Positions 1 through 11,896 of a stretch of 64,000 bases of DNA are shown here, piece after piece; positions within the stretch are counted from its first letter, which is position 1; every line of letters begins with the position of its first letter. The notes under the pieces are model-generated. The model made no database searches. It saw nothing but the letters and a program-made list of their open reading frames with translations, and was not told where the DNA came from. The DNA is from Owenia fusiformis (Eukaryota > Annelida > Polychaeta > Sabellida > Oweniidae), in contig CAIIXF020000008.1 in assembly GCA_903813345.2 (NCBI GenBank), forward strand, positions 22,738,822 through 22,802,821, written 5' to 3'. Made by a program: the position numbers and the translations under genes.

Positions 1-194
1 TGTAGGTCCACGAACTAGCATCAGATTTTAGAACGTTTCACCACGACAACAGTCCGATAAATTCTATTTTTCGGACGGGGTAGGACGCTCATGTATCTCT
101 TTAAAATTTAAAACGTAATTGATTGGCGGCGTTTTGATTCAAGTATCAGACTAAGAGACTGTACCACTGTAAAATTTGGACTGACGTTCTTTAA

Positions 195-558
195 AGGTGC
201 AATAATTAGGGCAGAGGGGTCATTCAGCGATCATGGACCAGTGTCAAAATATATTTAAGTTTGGATATTTCATCAAGACTAACATATATTTTTATTATCT
301 ACAAAGAAACCCCCTAGATAAACATTATTTTAGCTGATATTCCTCTTGAAACATGGTTGATCTTAAAAATATAAAAGTGGAAGTCCCCTTTTTGAAGCTT
401 TGAACTGAATTTACACTTCTTAATGCTGAAATTGATAATTTATCCATACATTTTAAGAAAATAGGTATGTCAAAGAAGATGTTAAACCAAATGTTGCCTT
501 GATAGCTCAGAAAAAATGAAAAAACTTTCCTATTTTCTCTACAGTCCTTATTGCCCCT
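195..558. mobile_element. possible 364-bp TTAA-flanked MITE
   Basis: The segment lies between two TTAA tetranucleotides (191-194 and 559-562). Its ends are short imperfect inverted repeats, AGGTGCAATAA on the left and AGGGGCAATAA on the right read in reverse complement. TTAA duplication with AGGG-like ends is typical of piggyBac or Kolobok-type MITEs. Only about 11 bp of terminal match is visible, so chance is possible. Confidence 0.35.
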
Positions 559-1626
559 TTAAGATCCAAACTGGAAATGCAGATTTACTGTGGGGATTTT
601 TACTTCTTTACAGCACAGAGAATCCATGTTTGACATTTTAACTTGGAGGGAAGAACATGTGAAAGTATTTAAGATGGTGTTAAAACATGCTCGACTAGAA
701 AGCAGAAAATTGTCTGAGGTGAGGTGTGAAACATGGAGAGAATGAGACAAATCGCTAGTAAATATCGCTTTTTTTCACAGTACTCATCTTCTGGTCACGT
801 TTAATCCATTCTATTTCTCCCTTTTTGAATGAATTTACCCTATCATTCGATTTCTATTCCATTTAGTCAGTGTGTCTTTGATGTCCATTTCTTGGTTCGT
901 CCATTCTTTTCTACTACATTTTCAAGCACAACCAAAGTGGACTTTTTCTGAGGGTAAAAGACGCCATTGTGCTCCTCATCACAGTTGTAACCTATCTACT
1001 GATATTATTTTTTAGAAATTGTAGAATTTGAGTATCTTGGAAATTTCACAGCTCACCAGCATTAGAAGCACTCGTCTCTTTCAAGAAAAGCCTCGTTGGT
1101 CATGTTTTAAAACGTAAAATAGGGAGGAAAAGAGTGGACTTTGCAGCCAATTAATTAAACAAAACTAAAGAATAAACTCCAAATAGTGTGGAAATGATGA
1201 AAATCAGGCGCTTTATTCAAATTTTGAAGAGAAACAGCATGGAAATACCATGACCAGTTGGACATTTTGAAGAATGGAGTTTCACTCAGGCACAACTGTG
1301 AATTTGTATCTCATGACAACAATACAAGACGTTTTGCTACATTTAACCTTAAATACTGGTAATTCAGACTGTTTTCAGCAGTGGGACTGTTTTAAGATGC
1401 CTCTGCATGGTGAGAATTGTAATTGAGCATGTGTGAAAAATCAAAGAATTACAAAATCATGTAAAAGTTGGACTCTGTAATAGCCATGTTTTCTTTATTC
1501 ATACAGATAGCAAATCGATTTCTTTCAAATTCATACACTCATCTTATATTGTTTCATTTAATTCTCCCATTCTGTTTAAAATAACATAAAATTTTAGACC
1601 ACCTTGTAAAATTGATTATACAAAAC

Positions 1627-1658
1627 CATGGGCTTTCAATTAGAGTTGAAAGCCCATG
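1627..1658. repeat. perfect 13-bp stem hairpin
   Basis: CATGGGCTTTCAA and its exact reverse complement are separated by a six-base loop. The core CATGGGCTTTCAA recurs at about 12169 in SLC25A21 intron 1, so it may be a piece of a dispersed repeat rather than a functional hairpin. Confidence 0.7.
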
Positions 1659-2241
1659 ACAAAACCAAACATAATCCAGTTGTGTTTTCTGAAATAAGAA
1701 GCTGATAACATTTTCAATACCTAATAAAAATCACTTGGCTCTGCTGAAGCATATATTCAACCAAGTTTTCCTCACACTTTGAATTCCTTAACATATTTCC
1801 TCTTGCTCCTGATAGTTCCTGACTCTAAAGGCCTAAATTGTGATAAATAGTAACCACCAACATGTTTTGTTTGTTTTAAGCATCATCCAGTCAGTGGCAA
1901 TTATGATATATGGTTTGTTATGTTTCTACAGAAGATGCCCCTGTTCACACATATTTATAAGAAGTTTTCATCAAAATACCAACTAATTGTATTGTATTGT
2001 ATTTTGTTTACCACCAATGAACATGATGAAGGTGAGGAAAAGCTCTTCGGTATATCCCGTATATATATGTAATTAGCCTGGAAGATAGACCTAGAAACCC
2101 ATCCTCAAAGGAGCCCTGTGTTCTTTTATGTGCACCAATACATAGACAATAGACATATAAGTACACACCACAGCCTTTTGTACGAGTTGTGGACCACTCA
2201 GTCAAACACCCTGAAGTACTTTACACAAACAAACAAATTAA

Positions 2242-2318
2242 GTCTTGCCTGAACCGGGGAGCGAATCCAGGACCTATTGCGTAAGAGGTATCTCTGCTAC
2301 CACTGAGCTATATGGGTG
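2242..2318 (-). repeat. tRNA-derived SINE-like fragment
   Basis: Read on the minus strand, this has an A-box-like TAGCTCAGTGGTAGCAG and, about 30 bases later, a B-box-like GGATTCGCTCC followed by CCCGG. The anticodon arm does not fold into a normal 5-bp stem with a 7-base loop, and no closed acceptor stem is seen. That favours a tRNA-derived SINE or a pseudo-tRNA over a working tRNA gene. Confidence 0.5.
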
Positions 2319-2349
2319 GACTTTTTTACATTTTCAAAATCATTGATAC

Positions 2350-2565
2350 CTAATAGAGATATTTCACTCGGAACATCTTTTCATATATTGTAATATTACT
2401 TTAAATAGCAGCGTACATTTTGGATAAAACTTTTGGACATTATGTTAAAAATAAAAACTTAAAGAGATATTTCACTCAGAAAATTTATTAATATCCAGGT
2501 ACTATAATATTGCTTAAAACATCAGAATACATTTCTGACAATACTTGAACAAAACTAGTACGTTA
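2350..2565. repeat. degenerate ~105-bp tandem duplication
   Basis: Two diverged copies, starting near 2355 and 2462, share GAGATATTTCACTC, then a TATTGTAATATTAC-like and a CATTT.TG.ATAA-like block in the same order. No coding potential is seen. Confidence 0.5.
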
Positions 2566-3266
2566 AATAACTACCAAATCTATAAATTATATTTCAAAAT
2601 ATTTAAAGTAACTTATATGACAGGTATAAGAAAAAAGTGAACGTATATACCGGTAAGTAAAATTTGTCAATTCTCTTAGCTAAATGTTCCAACTTTTCTG
2701 TTTCCACTAATATGTACATTCTTCACTAAGGAACTGAATCAACTGACTGTATGGTTGTATTTACAATGGATGAATAGAGTCAATGACATTATAAATTTAT
2801 ATTAGTGTGGGTCTTAGGATTGTTCGGATTGTTCTATCACTCAACAAGTGGCAATCAACTTGTTTTTTCACATTCACCAATGAAAAATTACACTCGTCAC
2901 AGTGTTGCACTGATAAATTATATGTATACTCACAGTTTTCTTGTGAATAAAAGAAAGTAATATGTTTATGAAAGTACTTAAAATTGACTTTGTTCTATAA
3001 TATTCAACAATGGCAAGTTTCATGTTTTTCATGTTAGACAATGTGAAAAGGCACTTCAATTTTACACTCGACTCTAAACATTTACATCCGCCTGGGGCTA
3101 CTGTGGAGTGGATATGACCCACACTGTATATAAATAATTGCAATTTTTACATCCAATTTCTAATGTTATATACTCTAACATCTAACATTTTACAACATTG
3201 ATGTTAAGAACACAAATCTTGTTTCTAGTCATCAAGCCTAAAATTCAGACCCGTAGGCAGGATTTT

Positions 3267-3272
3267 TTTATT
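3267..3272 (-). terminator. candidate poly(A) signal of ZNRD2
   Basis: AATAAA on the minus strand, about 300 bases downstream of the ZNRD2 stop codon. It is the nearest canonical hexamer I noticed. Transcript data would be needed to confirm its use. Confidence 0.4.
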
Positions 3273-3573
3273 TGAAATTTCAGCAATCATTACTTCAGAA
3301 TAATTTTCCAAGCCTTGTATTTTTCTAAGAAAAACATTCTTGCTACTTGTGGACTAAGATAAAAGAGACATCTTTATCTCAGCCAGAGAAAATAATTTGA
3401 CAGTGTTGGTGCATTCCAAATTTTATACTGTATTGTGCTGCCATCTTTCCAATTCAAACATACCAAAATCTGCAATGTGCTAAAGTAGAGTTTGTTTTCA
3501 AGTACAATACAAAATATTATATTCCACACATTGACAGTCGCATGATTGACTAAGAACTCCACTTATCTTTACG

Positions 3574-6500
3574 CTAAGGCTTAGTATGTATATCTTCTAA
3601 GGCTTTCACAGTCTCAGCACAGGTTTTGATGAGATTGCACAGCTGTATACTGCCTTCAACACTCACTGAACATCCTAGTTCCTTTCTAGCCCAGTCCATT
3701 TTCTGCATCACCTGTGTAACTGTATCCTGTACCTCCCATGGTACCTGAACTGTTTTATGTACCTTCTGTGCAGTTTGGGGCGATTCTGGGTTGAGAAAAC
3801 CTGCAGACTGGCCTGTTGTTGTAGTACCACAGTCCATAGTGTTCATAGAATAGTCCTGTTCATCAATGCCATTATTAATATTCAAGGTTGAGTTGTTTGA
3901 TTCAGAGCTGGACCTGACATGTTGTTCTCTGGCTTGTACGAGGGCTGCCTGGGAGTTTAGAGCTAAAACAACAGTAAATATTAGAGATGCAAAAATGGCA
4001 CCATTTAGTGAGGCACAGTTTTAGGAGGTGGGACCAATAACAAGAATTACTATCATAGAGCCACATAGAAGTTCAAACTAATGGAAATCATTTCACTCAT
4101 TAAGTTATTTTGAAGCAACTTGAATATCAAACAATAGTAATGGACCTGAAATGACTGTCACAATTATTTCTTTTTTTGTTAAGCAAGACATTAGAATAAT
4201 TGAGTCAGTGAAAATATTTAAATTGGGTCTTCCCACTATACTTCCTGACCAGTATTCGAAGAAAGAAGGTAGGATAAGGGCTTCAATACTGTATGAATCT
4301 ATACGGGTTTGAAGGGACAGCACCTATACTGGTGTACTGAGACTATACTATGAACTATTGTAATGGCAATATGGCACAACATATTTTGGGGACAAAAAAT
4401 GAAATACAATGTATCAAGAATGCTAGATGCTGTACCTGGATTGTCCTTGTCTGTATCAGAATCAAGTTCACTACATGAAACACAATACTCCAAGCCTTGC
4501 TTTGTTCGCAATAATACAGTCTGAAAATTCAAGCACACAATATCAAAGCCATATACAGTACATTCAGTCATCCCAGGGCTCTACAATGTTAAATAATAAT
4601 TAGTAATTAAAAATAATTGGAAATTAAAAAAAACTGCATCTGAGCCATGTAGCTTGACAAACTAGATAAAAAACTAGATAAAAACAGCAACTCCACGGAG
4701 TAGCCACCCACCAAACAAAACATATTTTGATAATTAGTGGCCATCTTGAAAATTTCTTCTTGAACAGAGCATATCAGCACATAAAATTTGAACCAAATCC
4801 ATCCACTGGTTTTTGAGTTATCAAAGATTATGTTTCTTCCGAAAAATTTAGCTGCCATCTTGAAAATTTCTTGAGCAGAGCTCCTTTGTCCCAAGGTAGC
4901 ATCATATAAAATTTGAACCAAATCCGTCAATTGGTATTTCAGTTATCAAAGATTACATTATTTAGGACAAATGGCCGTCATTCTAAAAACAGTGGCCATC
5001 TTGAAAATATCTTCTTAAGCAAAGCCTCTTTTATCTTTAAGCACCAGCATATAAAACCACTGGTATTTGATTTATCAAAGATAACATTTTTTTATGAAAA
5101 ATGGTGGCCATTATGAAATTCAGCTGTCATCTTGAAAATTTCTTCCCGGGCAGCATTCCGTTGTCCCTAAGCATCAGCATATAACATTTGAACTAGATCA
5201 ATCCCCGATATTTGAGTTATCAAAGATTACGTTTTTTAATGAAAATGGGTGGCCATTTTGAAATTCGGCCTCCATCATTAAATTCTTTCTTGAACAGAGC
5301 AACTGTGTCCCTAGGCATGGGCATATAAAATTTGAACCAAATCTGTTCACTGATATTTGAGTTATCAAAGATTACATTGGCGGCCATTTTAGATTGAGTG
5401 GCCATATTGAAAATTCGTTCTCAAACAGAGTTCCTACACCCATAAGGCATTAGCCTATAAAATTTGAAGCAAATCCGTCAACTGGTATTTGAGTTGTGGC
5501 CCGACACACGAACGAATGGACGAACACACGTACAGACAGGTTCTCTATATCCCTAGGAACTTCATTCGTTGGGATAATAAAATATATGTATATTGTATAT
5601 AAGAACTTATCCCTAGGTTTTATGTGTTAAAATGTTAATGCACTTTCACGACATGATTCCACACACACCTTAGTCACACATATGATATGACTGTCTCATT
5701 TGCTACAGCAAAGAGTCTGCCCAATGGCTATAAACCAGAACAACGGCAACGCCAAAGCGTAGCAAATCCCATCGAACACCTTGGATGGGATTTTTACAAA
5801 CAAAGTATATAGCAAAAATGGCAGCCATTTTTCAAAGTGTGGTCGCCTTCTACCAAAAGTGTCATTAGACCATGTGCCATGCTTATAGTATTCACATACC
5901 AAATATGAACAAAATCGCTCCACTTCTTTTTAAGTTATAGTAAAATATGTTAAAATGGCGGCCATTTTTCAAAATGGCCACCTTCTACCAAAAGTGCCAT
6001 TAGACAGTGTGCTGTGCTTATGGTATTACATACCAAATATAAAGAAAATCGCTCCACTACTATTCGAGTTATAGTAAAATACGTTATAATGGCGGCCATT
6101 TTGAAAAATGTCCGCCTTCTACAAAAAGTGTCATTAGACAGTGTGCCATGCTTACAGTATTCACATACCAAATATGAACAAAATCGCTCCACTACTTTTC
6201 GAGTTATAGTAAAATATGTTAAAATGGCCGCCATTTTTCAAAATGGCCACCATTTTTCAAAATGGCCGCCTTCTACCAAAAGTGTCTTTAGACAGTGTGC
6301 AATGTTTATAGTATTCACATACCAAATATGAACAAAATTGCTCCACTACTTTTCGAGTTACAGCAAAAATCGTAAAATAACGAGCAAAGGCCGCCATTTT
6401 TCAAGATGGCTGCCATGTGCTTCTTTAATATCTACATTTCTAGCTTTATTAATATCCTTTATATTTTTTTTTACATCTAAAACATACTGCTATTACAGTT

Positions 6501-9500
6501 TTACATATTGCACCTAAATTACTGTAAATTCGGCACTAAAATGGCCGCCATTTTGAAACGAGTGGCCATTTCGAAAATCAGCTTTCGAGCAGAACTTCTA
6601 CCTCCATAGGGTATATGCGTACAAAATATGAACAAAATCGGGCCAACGGTATTTGAGTTATTGCCCGGACGGACGGACGGAGGCGTTCCCTATATCCCTC
6701 CGAACTTCGTTCGATGGGATAATAATCTAAGACCATGTTGAAAATTGAGCAATAATTTGTTCCAATTTACTGAACAATATCATTCATAGCAAACATAAAT
6801 TTAGCCATTAAACAAAATAGAATATGTAACTAATAAACTAAAACCCAATATGACCCTTACATTACATTTGCCACATGATGTTCCTAGCATTGTGTATCCC
6901 TTCAGCATGTACTCTCCCATCAGTTTGCTGATCTTGTCACTGCGCTCACGTCGAGCTTCGATTGCTTTCATCTCTGCCTCAGTAGGCGGTGTCCATTCAA
7001 ATTGTTCTACAAAACAGATGGGTTGTGACTATAAATAGTAAATTGACAAGTTATGCTTGCTGTTTACCAGCCATCACCAAAACGAAGCTGTATTTTGGTA
7101 CTATCATTAGTATAGCTCAACTTGACTTATTTAAAACTGAGAGATGTTTATAAGGATTAAAAAATATACCCATTCTTCATGATTTTTCTCATTTTCAGGT
7201 GGATGCAAATGGATTTTCAGGTGGGTACAAGCCTATTTTTTAAAATTTCAGGTGGGTGCTGCACCCACCTGCTTAAATTCTGGGGAGATCACTGATATGT
7301 ACACAGGATGGGCCAATAAAAGTGTCAAGATAACTTTTTCAATATTTACCCAGCATGCCCAAAACCTAATCAGATGTTGGCACTCGTCTCCTCTAGCATG
7401 TGTAACATTTTAATTTGAATCATAGCCAGCCTTTGCCAATGTTCACTTTTCAAAATTCAAGTAAATTACGACAGCCAATCAGATTGTGAGTTCTTAATCG
7501 GGGAAATGCTAACTACTTATCGCAGGGGGTAAAAAGAAAGAATATATTCTGGATTTTGAAGCCCTGTGATCGGAGGATGGCATTGAAGCGAGCCCAAGAA
7601 TTTTAGAAAAAAATTGTGTATATAATTTTCAGACCCCAAAGAAAAACTTCTGGTTTGTTGTTCATAATAAAAGATTGTTTCAGCCTGGAATCGAATCCAC
7701 GCCGTAAAAACGAAAGGCGAACGCTCTTACCACCAGAGCGGCTTTTCCATAGTTTGTTTTAACTTTTGCAAGTTTATAGTAATAAACATGTGTTATATTT
7801 TTAAGTGGCATTCTGGGTCAAAAAACTTTAGAAACTGTTGTTTTATTTTGTAGATTACGTAAATATCAATAAAAAACATTATAAACACACTCTCTAGCCA
7901 AAACACTATAGATAGAATGCAATAATATGTAGTAAAATTTTAAATGTTTAGAACTACTTTGAATTCAAATAAGCCACACGGTGAACAGAATCGCACCCTT
8001 AAACAGAATACACTTTTCGGGATGGAAAATTCAAAATGGCCACCTTAACATTTACCCAGACCGCCTAAAAACTAATCGGTTCTAAACTTTCCATAGAAAC
8101 ATCTCTAAAATTTTAGGATGAATCCATGAAACCTGTAAACAACCCTCAAGAGACACGTTTTAAGGTATTACTTCACAGTGTATCAGCTTTTTTTCTACAA
8201 TTCAGATTTTCCTGAAAAAATCCTGGTAAAAGATATACTGATGTATTACAAAATATGTGAAACTTGGAAAGTTTGACCGTTTAGTTATTTCTAAAAAAAT
8301 GTTTTAATTTAACATTGCTCTCAATGGGAAATTCTTTTCCCTTCACAGACATGATTTTAGGACGAAAAATCCAAAATGGCCACCTTAACATTTACCAAGA
8401 ATGAAGAAAAACTAATCAGTTCTAAACTTTTATAGGTAGAAACATCTCTGAGAATTTCAAATGAATCACTCAAACGGTTTGGCTGGAAACCTGTAGACAA
8501 GCCTTGACAGACAAGATTTTAGCACGGAAAATCCAAAATGGCCGCCTTAACATTTACCAAGAATGACGAAAAACTAATCAGTTCTAAACTTTCATAGGTA
8601 GAAACATCCCTGAGAATTTCAAATGAATCCCTCAAACAGTTTGGCTGGAAACCTGTAGACAAGCCTTGAGAGACTAGATTTTAGAATGGAAAATCCAAAA
8701 TGGCCGCCTTAACATTTATCCAGAATGCCGAAAAACTTATCAGTTCTAAACTTTCATAGGTAGAAACATCCCTGAGAATTTCAAATGAATCCCTCAAACG
8801 GTTTGGCTAGAAACCTGTAGACAAGCCTTGACAGACAAGATTTTGGGACGGAAAATGGCCGCCTTAACATTTACCCAGAATGCCGAAAAACTAATCAGTT
8901 TACTTTATTACTATATTACTTACATTGAATAAGAATAAGACTGATTTTTTATTAATGACTGTATATGGGTGAATATTCAAATCAACTATCCAGAAATTAC
9001 CCCATTGCTACATAACTATGTCGGGAAGGAAGAAAGACATGTGAAAATGTTGCTCGGAAAGAAGTTCATTTTATGACTCTAGTCACAGGCCTGTCAACTG
9101 TCCCGCAATTTGCGTATTTGTCACGCATTTGCTGAAGAATTTGAAGTCACGCCAGTTATTTTTGCGTGACAGAAAATGTCACGCAAATACCCATTTTACC
9201 TGGTTATTGTCAAGCAAAAATATTTCTGTAGAAAAATTTATAAAAAAGATCGTTTACACAGCAAAAATACGAAATGTACGCATTTCGTTCGGACTTTTTT
9301 TCACGCGAATTACGTATATGTCACGCATTCCGTTCGAAATTTTTCGTACCTTCCCCCCCCCCCGTTGATGGATGTTTGAAACGCGAGCGTAGCGAGCGCG
9401 AAAAATTTGAGGTGTTCAAAATTTGGCAAGATGTAATGAAATTTAAACCAAGACTGTTCAAAATTTGGATCAAGGTGTTCAGATTTGGACCAAGGTGTCC

Positions 9501-11545
9501 ACATTTTGAGGGGAGGTGTTCAACATTTCCAAGTCACTCATGTTAGGTGTTCCCAAGTTGACAGGCCTGTAGTCATTACTTAGGATATACATAGCAGGAC
9601 GGTAGAAACAGTGGTATTCTTTGAGTTGAGCATCCAAATATGACATAGTGAGTAGATCTAGTATTTATCTTACGAATTACATGTAATTTATTGGATGTAC
9701 ATTTGGAAAAAAATATCCAAATTTTAAAAATCAACAAATGCTAAAGCTTTCTTCAAGGTTATATATATTTTACAAGTGGATCCAAGAGATTTATTTTGCA
9801 GGGGTGGCAGGATATACACATACCCTATCAATTTCCACATACTCAAATTGCCTTTTAGTGGTCAATAAATATCAGATCTGTTAATTCCAAAATCAGAAGC
9901 GAATTGAATAATATAGATTAGAATTAAATGAACAAATAAATTATTGGCCAATGATTCAGGGGTTTCATCTCAGCAACAGGCAATTTTTACAAGTTGTTTT
10001 TTAAAATTGCCTGTTGTTTTCAATATAAAAAAATCAAATTTTCTCTTAATTTTGAGAGTATGCAATGGCGTTTTTGCGTATATGATGCTACGCTATTGGC
10101 TGCACCGCCTTGTCACTTGCTAGCTTTGCCCCTACATACATGTAACCATATATTTGAGTCTACAGAATAGAAATAAGAGGATGGTTATTCAGTTGACTTT
10201 TGAAAAGGGTTAATTTTATTCTGTCTGTCTCAACAAAACAGGAATATCCCAGAATTCATACAGTCATACTTCTCTTATGTAAACTATATCTTTGATTGGC
10301 CAAGGGTTCATCTATAATCCTGGGAAATGACCTCTTCTGGACGTAAAGCGTGGGAACATCTGATTTGACCAGTTCCCAGTGCGTCACCTGTCATTTTTCT
10401 GGAATTATGTACACTTTCCTCCAAAGGATTGGAAACAATTGTAGTACAGTAAAACCTGTATATCTGAACACTTGGCTAATCCGAACACTTCCCAATTTGA
10501 ACATTTTTTGGTCCCGTTTTTCCTCCCATTGACTCAAATGTTGAAAAACCTTGAAATGTGAACAACTCCCAATTTGAACAGTGAACAGTCATGTTTGAAA
10601 AGTTAACCTGTCTAATCTGAACATTTTTCATATAATATCACATGTTACATACAAAATTGATCAAATATTTGATGATCTCACTCATGGTGATGCTTTCTAG
10701 GATGAATAAATTCATTTGAATCAGATTTCCATGTCACTGTAATGCCAAAAGCTATGTAGTCAACAGAACTATAAATATTTTTGAATTTGTTCCTATTTCT
10801 CCAAAATCCAAAATCTTGCAAATGCAAAACCTCAAAATGTGAATACCTCCTAATCCGAACGTTTTTAACTGGTCCCTCGGATTAGATAGGTTTTACTTTA
10901 GGTACAATCCCCTCTAAAAGTTACTGAGATCACTGGCTGGGAATTGGTGTTTGCTTACACACAGGTGTTCAATAGAGTAGACTTGTGTGTTCGTTGGGCA
11001 CAGATCTTCACTAAAGAGGTGTTCATTATGACAGTTTTACTGTACTGAAATCAATCCTGGGAATTTACTATATACAAAATTGAAATGTGTGTATCATGCC
11101 ACCCCTGCAAAATAATTGACTGGTCCACTTGGTCTCTTGGATCCACTTGCAAAATATATAACCTTTCTTCAAGGCTAAGCTTACAGAGCCAGAAGAAATA
11201 TTCAAGAAAATAATTTTCAAAACCTAATTTTGATTCATCCTGACAACCAACTTTTACAAATTATAGATATATTTATGACACTGCAAAACCTGTAACATGT
11301 CACACATGAATATTTCTTGTCCATTACATGTATAAGGTGTAAAACGGGAAAAGGCGATACCTTTTCAGAAATCTACAAACCTGCCATGCTGAATATTGAG
11401 ACCTCTTGAACAAACAAGGAACAAAGGTACTTCCCTGAAGTCTTGCAAATACATGCATGTGATCTGAGGCTCAGCATGTGATATCAATTTGTATTGAAAT
11501 CACACAGTTCAAATATTGTTAGACCTTACTCACTTCGAGAGCCAT
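3574..11545 (-). CDS. ZNRD2: ZNRD2 (zinc ribbon domain-containing 2, SSSCA1/p27 family), 4 coding exons
   Basis: Coding exons on the minus strand are 11545-11530, 7006-6861, 4520-4436 and 3962-3574. All junctions have GT/AG sites and keep frame, giving 211 residues (the human protein has 199). Family signatures seen: TPPTEAEMKAIEARRER and KLMGEYMLKGYTML near the N-terminus; a zinc ribbon with Cys50-x2-Cys53 and Cys67-x2-Cys70; ELDSDTDKDNPALNSQAAL after the ribbon; and a C-terminal GSIQLCNLIKTCAETVKAL helix. The first exon contributes only five codons plus one base (MALEV), with donor A|GTAAGG; it is inferred from phase and from the MAL start shared with the human protein, so it is the least certain part. 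Intron 1 is about 4.5 kb and full of repeats. Known ZNRD2 is a small protein first described as an autoantigen; its biochemical role is poorly defined. The gene lies head to head with SLC25A21. Confidence 0.92.
4727..5575. repeat. tandem array, ~115-145-bp units (TGGCCATCTTGAAAATTTC)
   Basis: At least six diverged units start near 4738, 4851, 4991, 5126, 5265 and 5398. Each has GCCATCTTGAAAATTTCTTC, then a GCATATAAAATTTGAACC block and GAGTTATCAAAGATTA. The array ends with an ACGAACGAATGGACGAAC stretch and TATATCCCTAGGAACTTC. It lies in ZNRD2 intron 3 (6860-4521) and extends towards a second array. Confidence 0.8.
5690..6420. repeat. tandem array, ~135-bp units (CTTCTACCAAAAGTG)
   Basis: Units repeat ATGGCGGCCATTTTTCAAAA, CTTCTACCAAAAGTGTCATT, AGACAGTGTGC, TCACATACCAAATATGAAC and CGCTCCACTACTTTTCGAGT, starting near 5835, 5969, 6100 and 6258. 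Open frames on both strands here are by-products of the repeat. It lies in ZNRD2 intron 3. Confidence 0.8.
6536..6725. repeat. end of the GGCCGCC/GGACGGAC repeat family
   Basis: ATGGCCGCCATTTTGAAA is followed by a block like the preceding arrays, GGACGGACGGACGG, and CTATATCCCTCCGAACTTCG ending in GGGATAATAA. The same terminal block appears at 5535-5580, so both arrays belong to one repeat family. Confidence 0.65.
7679..7747 (-). repeat. tRNA-derived SINE-like fragment
   Basis: On the minus strand, CTCTGGTGGTAAGAGCG (A-box-like) is followed by GGATTCGATTCC (near-consensus B box) at tRNA-like spacing. No complete cloverleaf can be closed. It lies in ZNRD2 intron 1. Confidence 0.5.
8025..8905. 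repeat. tandem array of ~162-bp units (CCAAAATGGCCGCCTTAAC)
   Basis: The block AAATCCAAAATGGCCGCCTT recurs near 8029, 8368, 8529, 8692 and 8845. Each copy is followed by CATTTACC.AGAATG, AACTAATCAGTTCTAAAC, ATAGGTAGAAACATC, GAATTTCAAATGAATCCCTC and GTAGACAAGCCTTGA. The same unit, in reverse orientation, occurs near 16200-16680 and 43230-43620. Confidence 0.85.
9086..9569. mobile_element. 484-bp element with CAGGCCTGTCAAC ends
   Basis: The left end CAGGCCTGTCAACT and the right end AGTTGACAGGCCTG are inverted, flanked by TAGTCA on both sides (9080-9085 and 9570-9575). Inside are a run of Cs, GCGAGCGTAGCGAGCGCG and several TTCAAAATTTGG-like repeats. CAG-starting ends suggest a hAT-like MITE, but hAT duplications are 8 bp and only 6 bp match here. 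Overlapping open frames look incidental. Confidence 0.65.
9751..11180. mobile_element. ~1.4-kb element with inverted ends around GTGGATCCAAGAG
   Basis: The block at 9751-9830 (ACAAGTGGATCCAAGAG, TTTTGCAGGGGTGGCA) reappears inverted at 11093-11180. The inverted arms are about 70-80 bp with small indels. The interior includes a pogo-like MITE. I see no transposase and no clear target duplication. Confidence 0.55.
10447..10898. mobile_element. pogo/Tigger-like MITE (CAGTAAAACCT end)
   Basis: The left end CAGTAAAACCTG follows TA at 10445; the right end reads AAGTAAAACCTA in reverse complement, next to TA at 10899. CAGTAAAACC ends with TA duplication are characteristic of Tigger/pogo elements. 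AATCCGAAC and AATTTGAAC words repeat inside. A second such end, inverted, occurs near 11030-11043 (TTTTACTGTACTG), possibly a partial copy. Confidence 0.6.
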
Positions 11546-11896
11546 GTTAGATTTTGAAACTTATATCAAAATCCAAACTCTAATCTAGCTTTCGCAGGAA
11601 GTAAGTTAGACCTTGATTGAATATGTGGCATTGTGGGATCCACAGCCTTTACTATCCTTTTGGAATAGTTCAAAAACGTTAGGTAAAGAGGGACTCTGAT
11701 AAATCAGAATGAATATGTGGTATTATATCTCTAAACTCATGTAATTCATTGGATTACAAATGAATATGTGCCAGGGGTCTTTCAAACAAATGACGTCAGG
11801 AGGAGTTCCCCAAAAACATGTTTTACTTTCATAAATGAAACTTTAATTTGTTTTAGTCCAGAATAACAGTTGATCAGCCCGTTTCAGTTCCGCATA
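11546..11896. promoter_or_regulatory. 351-bp bidirectional promoter region, ZNRD2/SLC25A21
   Basis: This is the entire interval between the two divergent start codons. It contains one perfect CRE palindrome. No TATA box is obvious at a fixed distance from either ATG. Such short head-to-head spacing usually means a shared promoter; that is inference from layout. Confidence 0.6.
11791..11798. promoter_or_regulatory. consensus CRE (TGACGTCA)
   Basis: A perfect TGACGTCA palindrome lies 99 bases upstream of the SLC25A21 ATG and about 246 bases upstream of the ZNRD2 ATG. CREB/ATF-family proteins bind this octamer in animals. Its position in a divergent promoter makes it a plausible functional site. 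Confidence 0.5.

Larger units (their letters stand above)
1..2232. other. intergenic, no gene recognised
   Basis: Short open frames here resemble no known family and lack splice-flanked conserved blocks. The only structures seen are a possible small TTAA-flanked MITE and a perfect hairpin, both listed separately. ACATGTAC-like words and AT-rich spacer dominate. Confidence 0.6.

Noticed and set aside
2242-2318. Functional tRNA gene
   Set aside because: A and B boxes are present but the anticodon stem-loop and acceptor stem do not form.
2874-3143. 89-codon minus-strand open frame downstream of ZNRD2
   Set aside because: No family resemblance, AT-rich composition, no splice or start context; probably 3' UTR or spacer.
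6014-6331. 105-codon plus-strand frame and overlapping minus-strand frames
   Set aside because: They run through the 135-bp tandem array and repeat its translation; by-products of the repeat.
9129-9546. Three overlapping open frames in the CAGGCCTG element
   Set aside because: Same bases open in several frames because of low-complexity words; no protein similarity.
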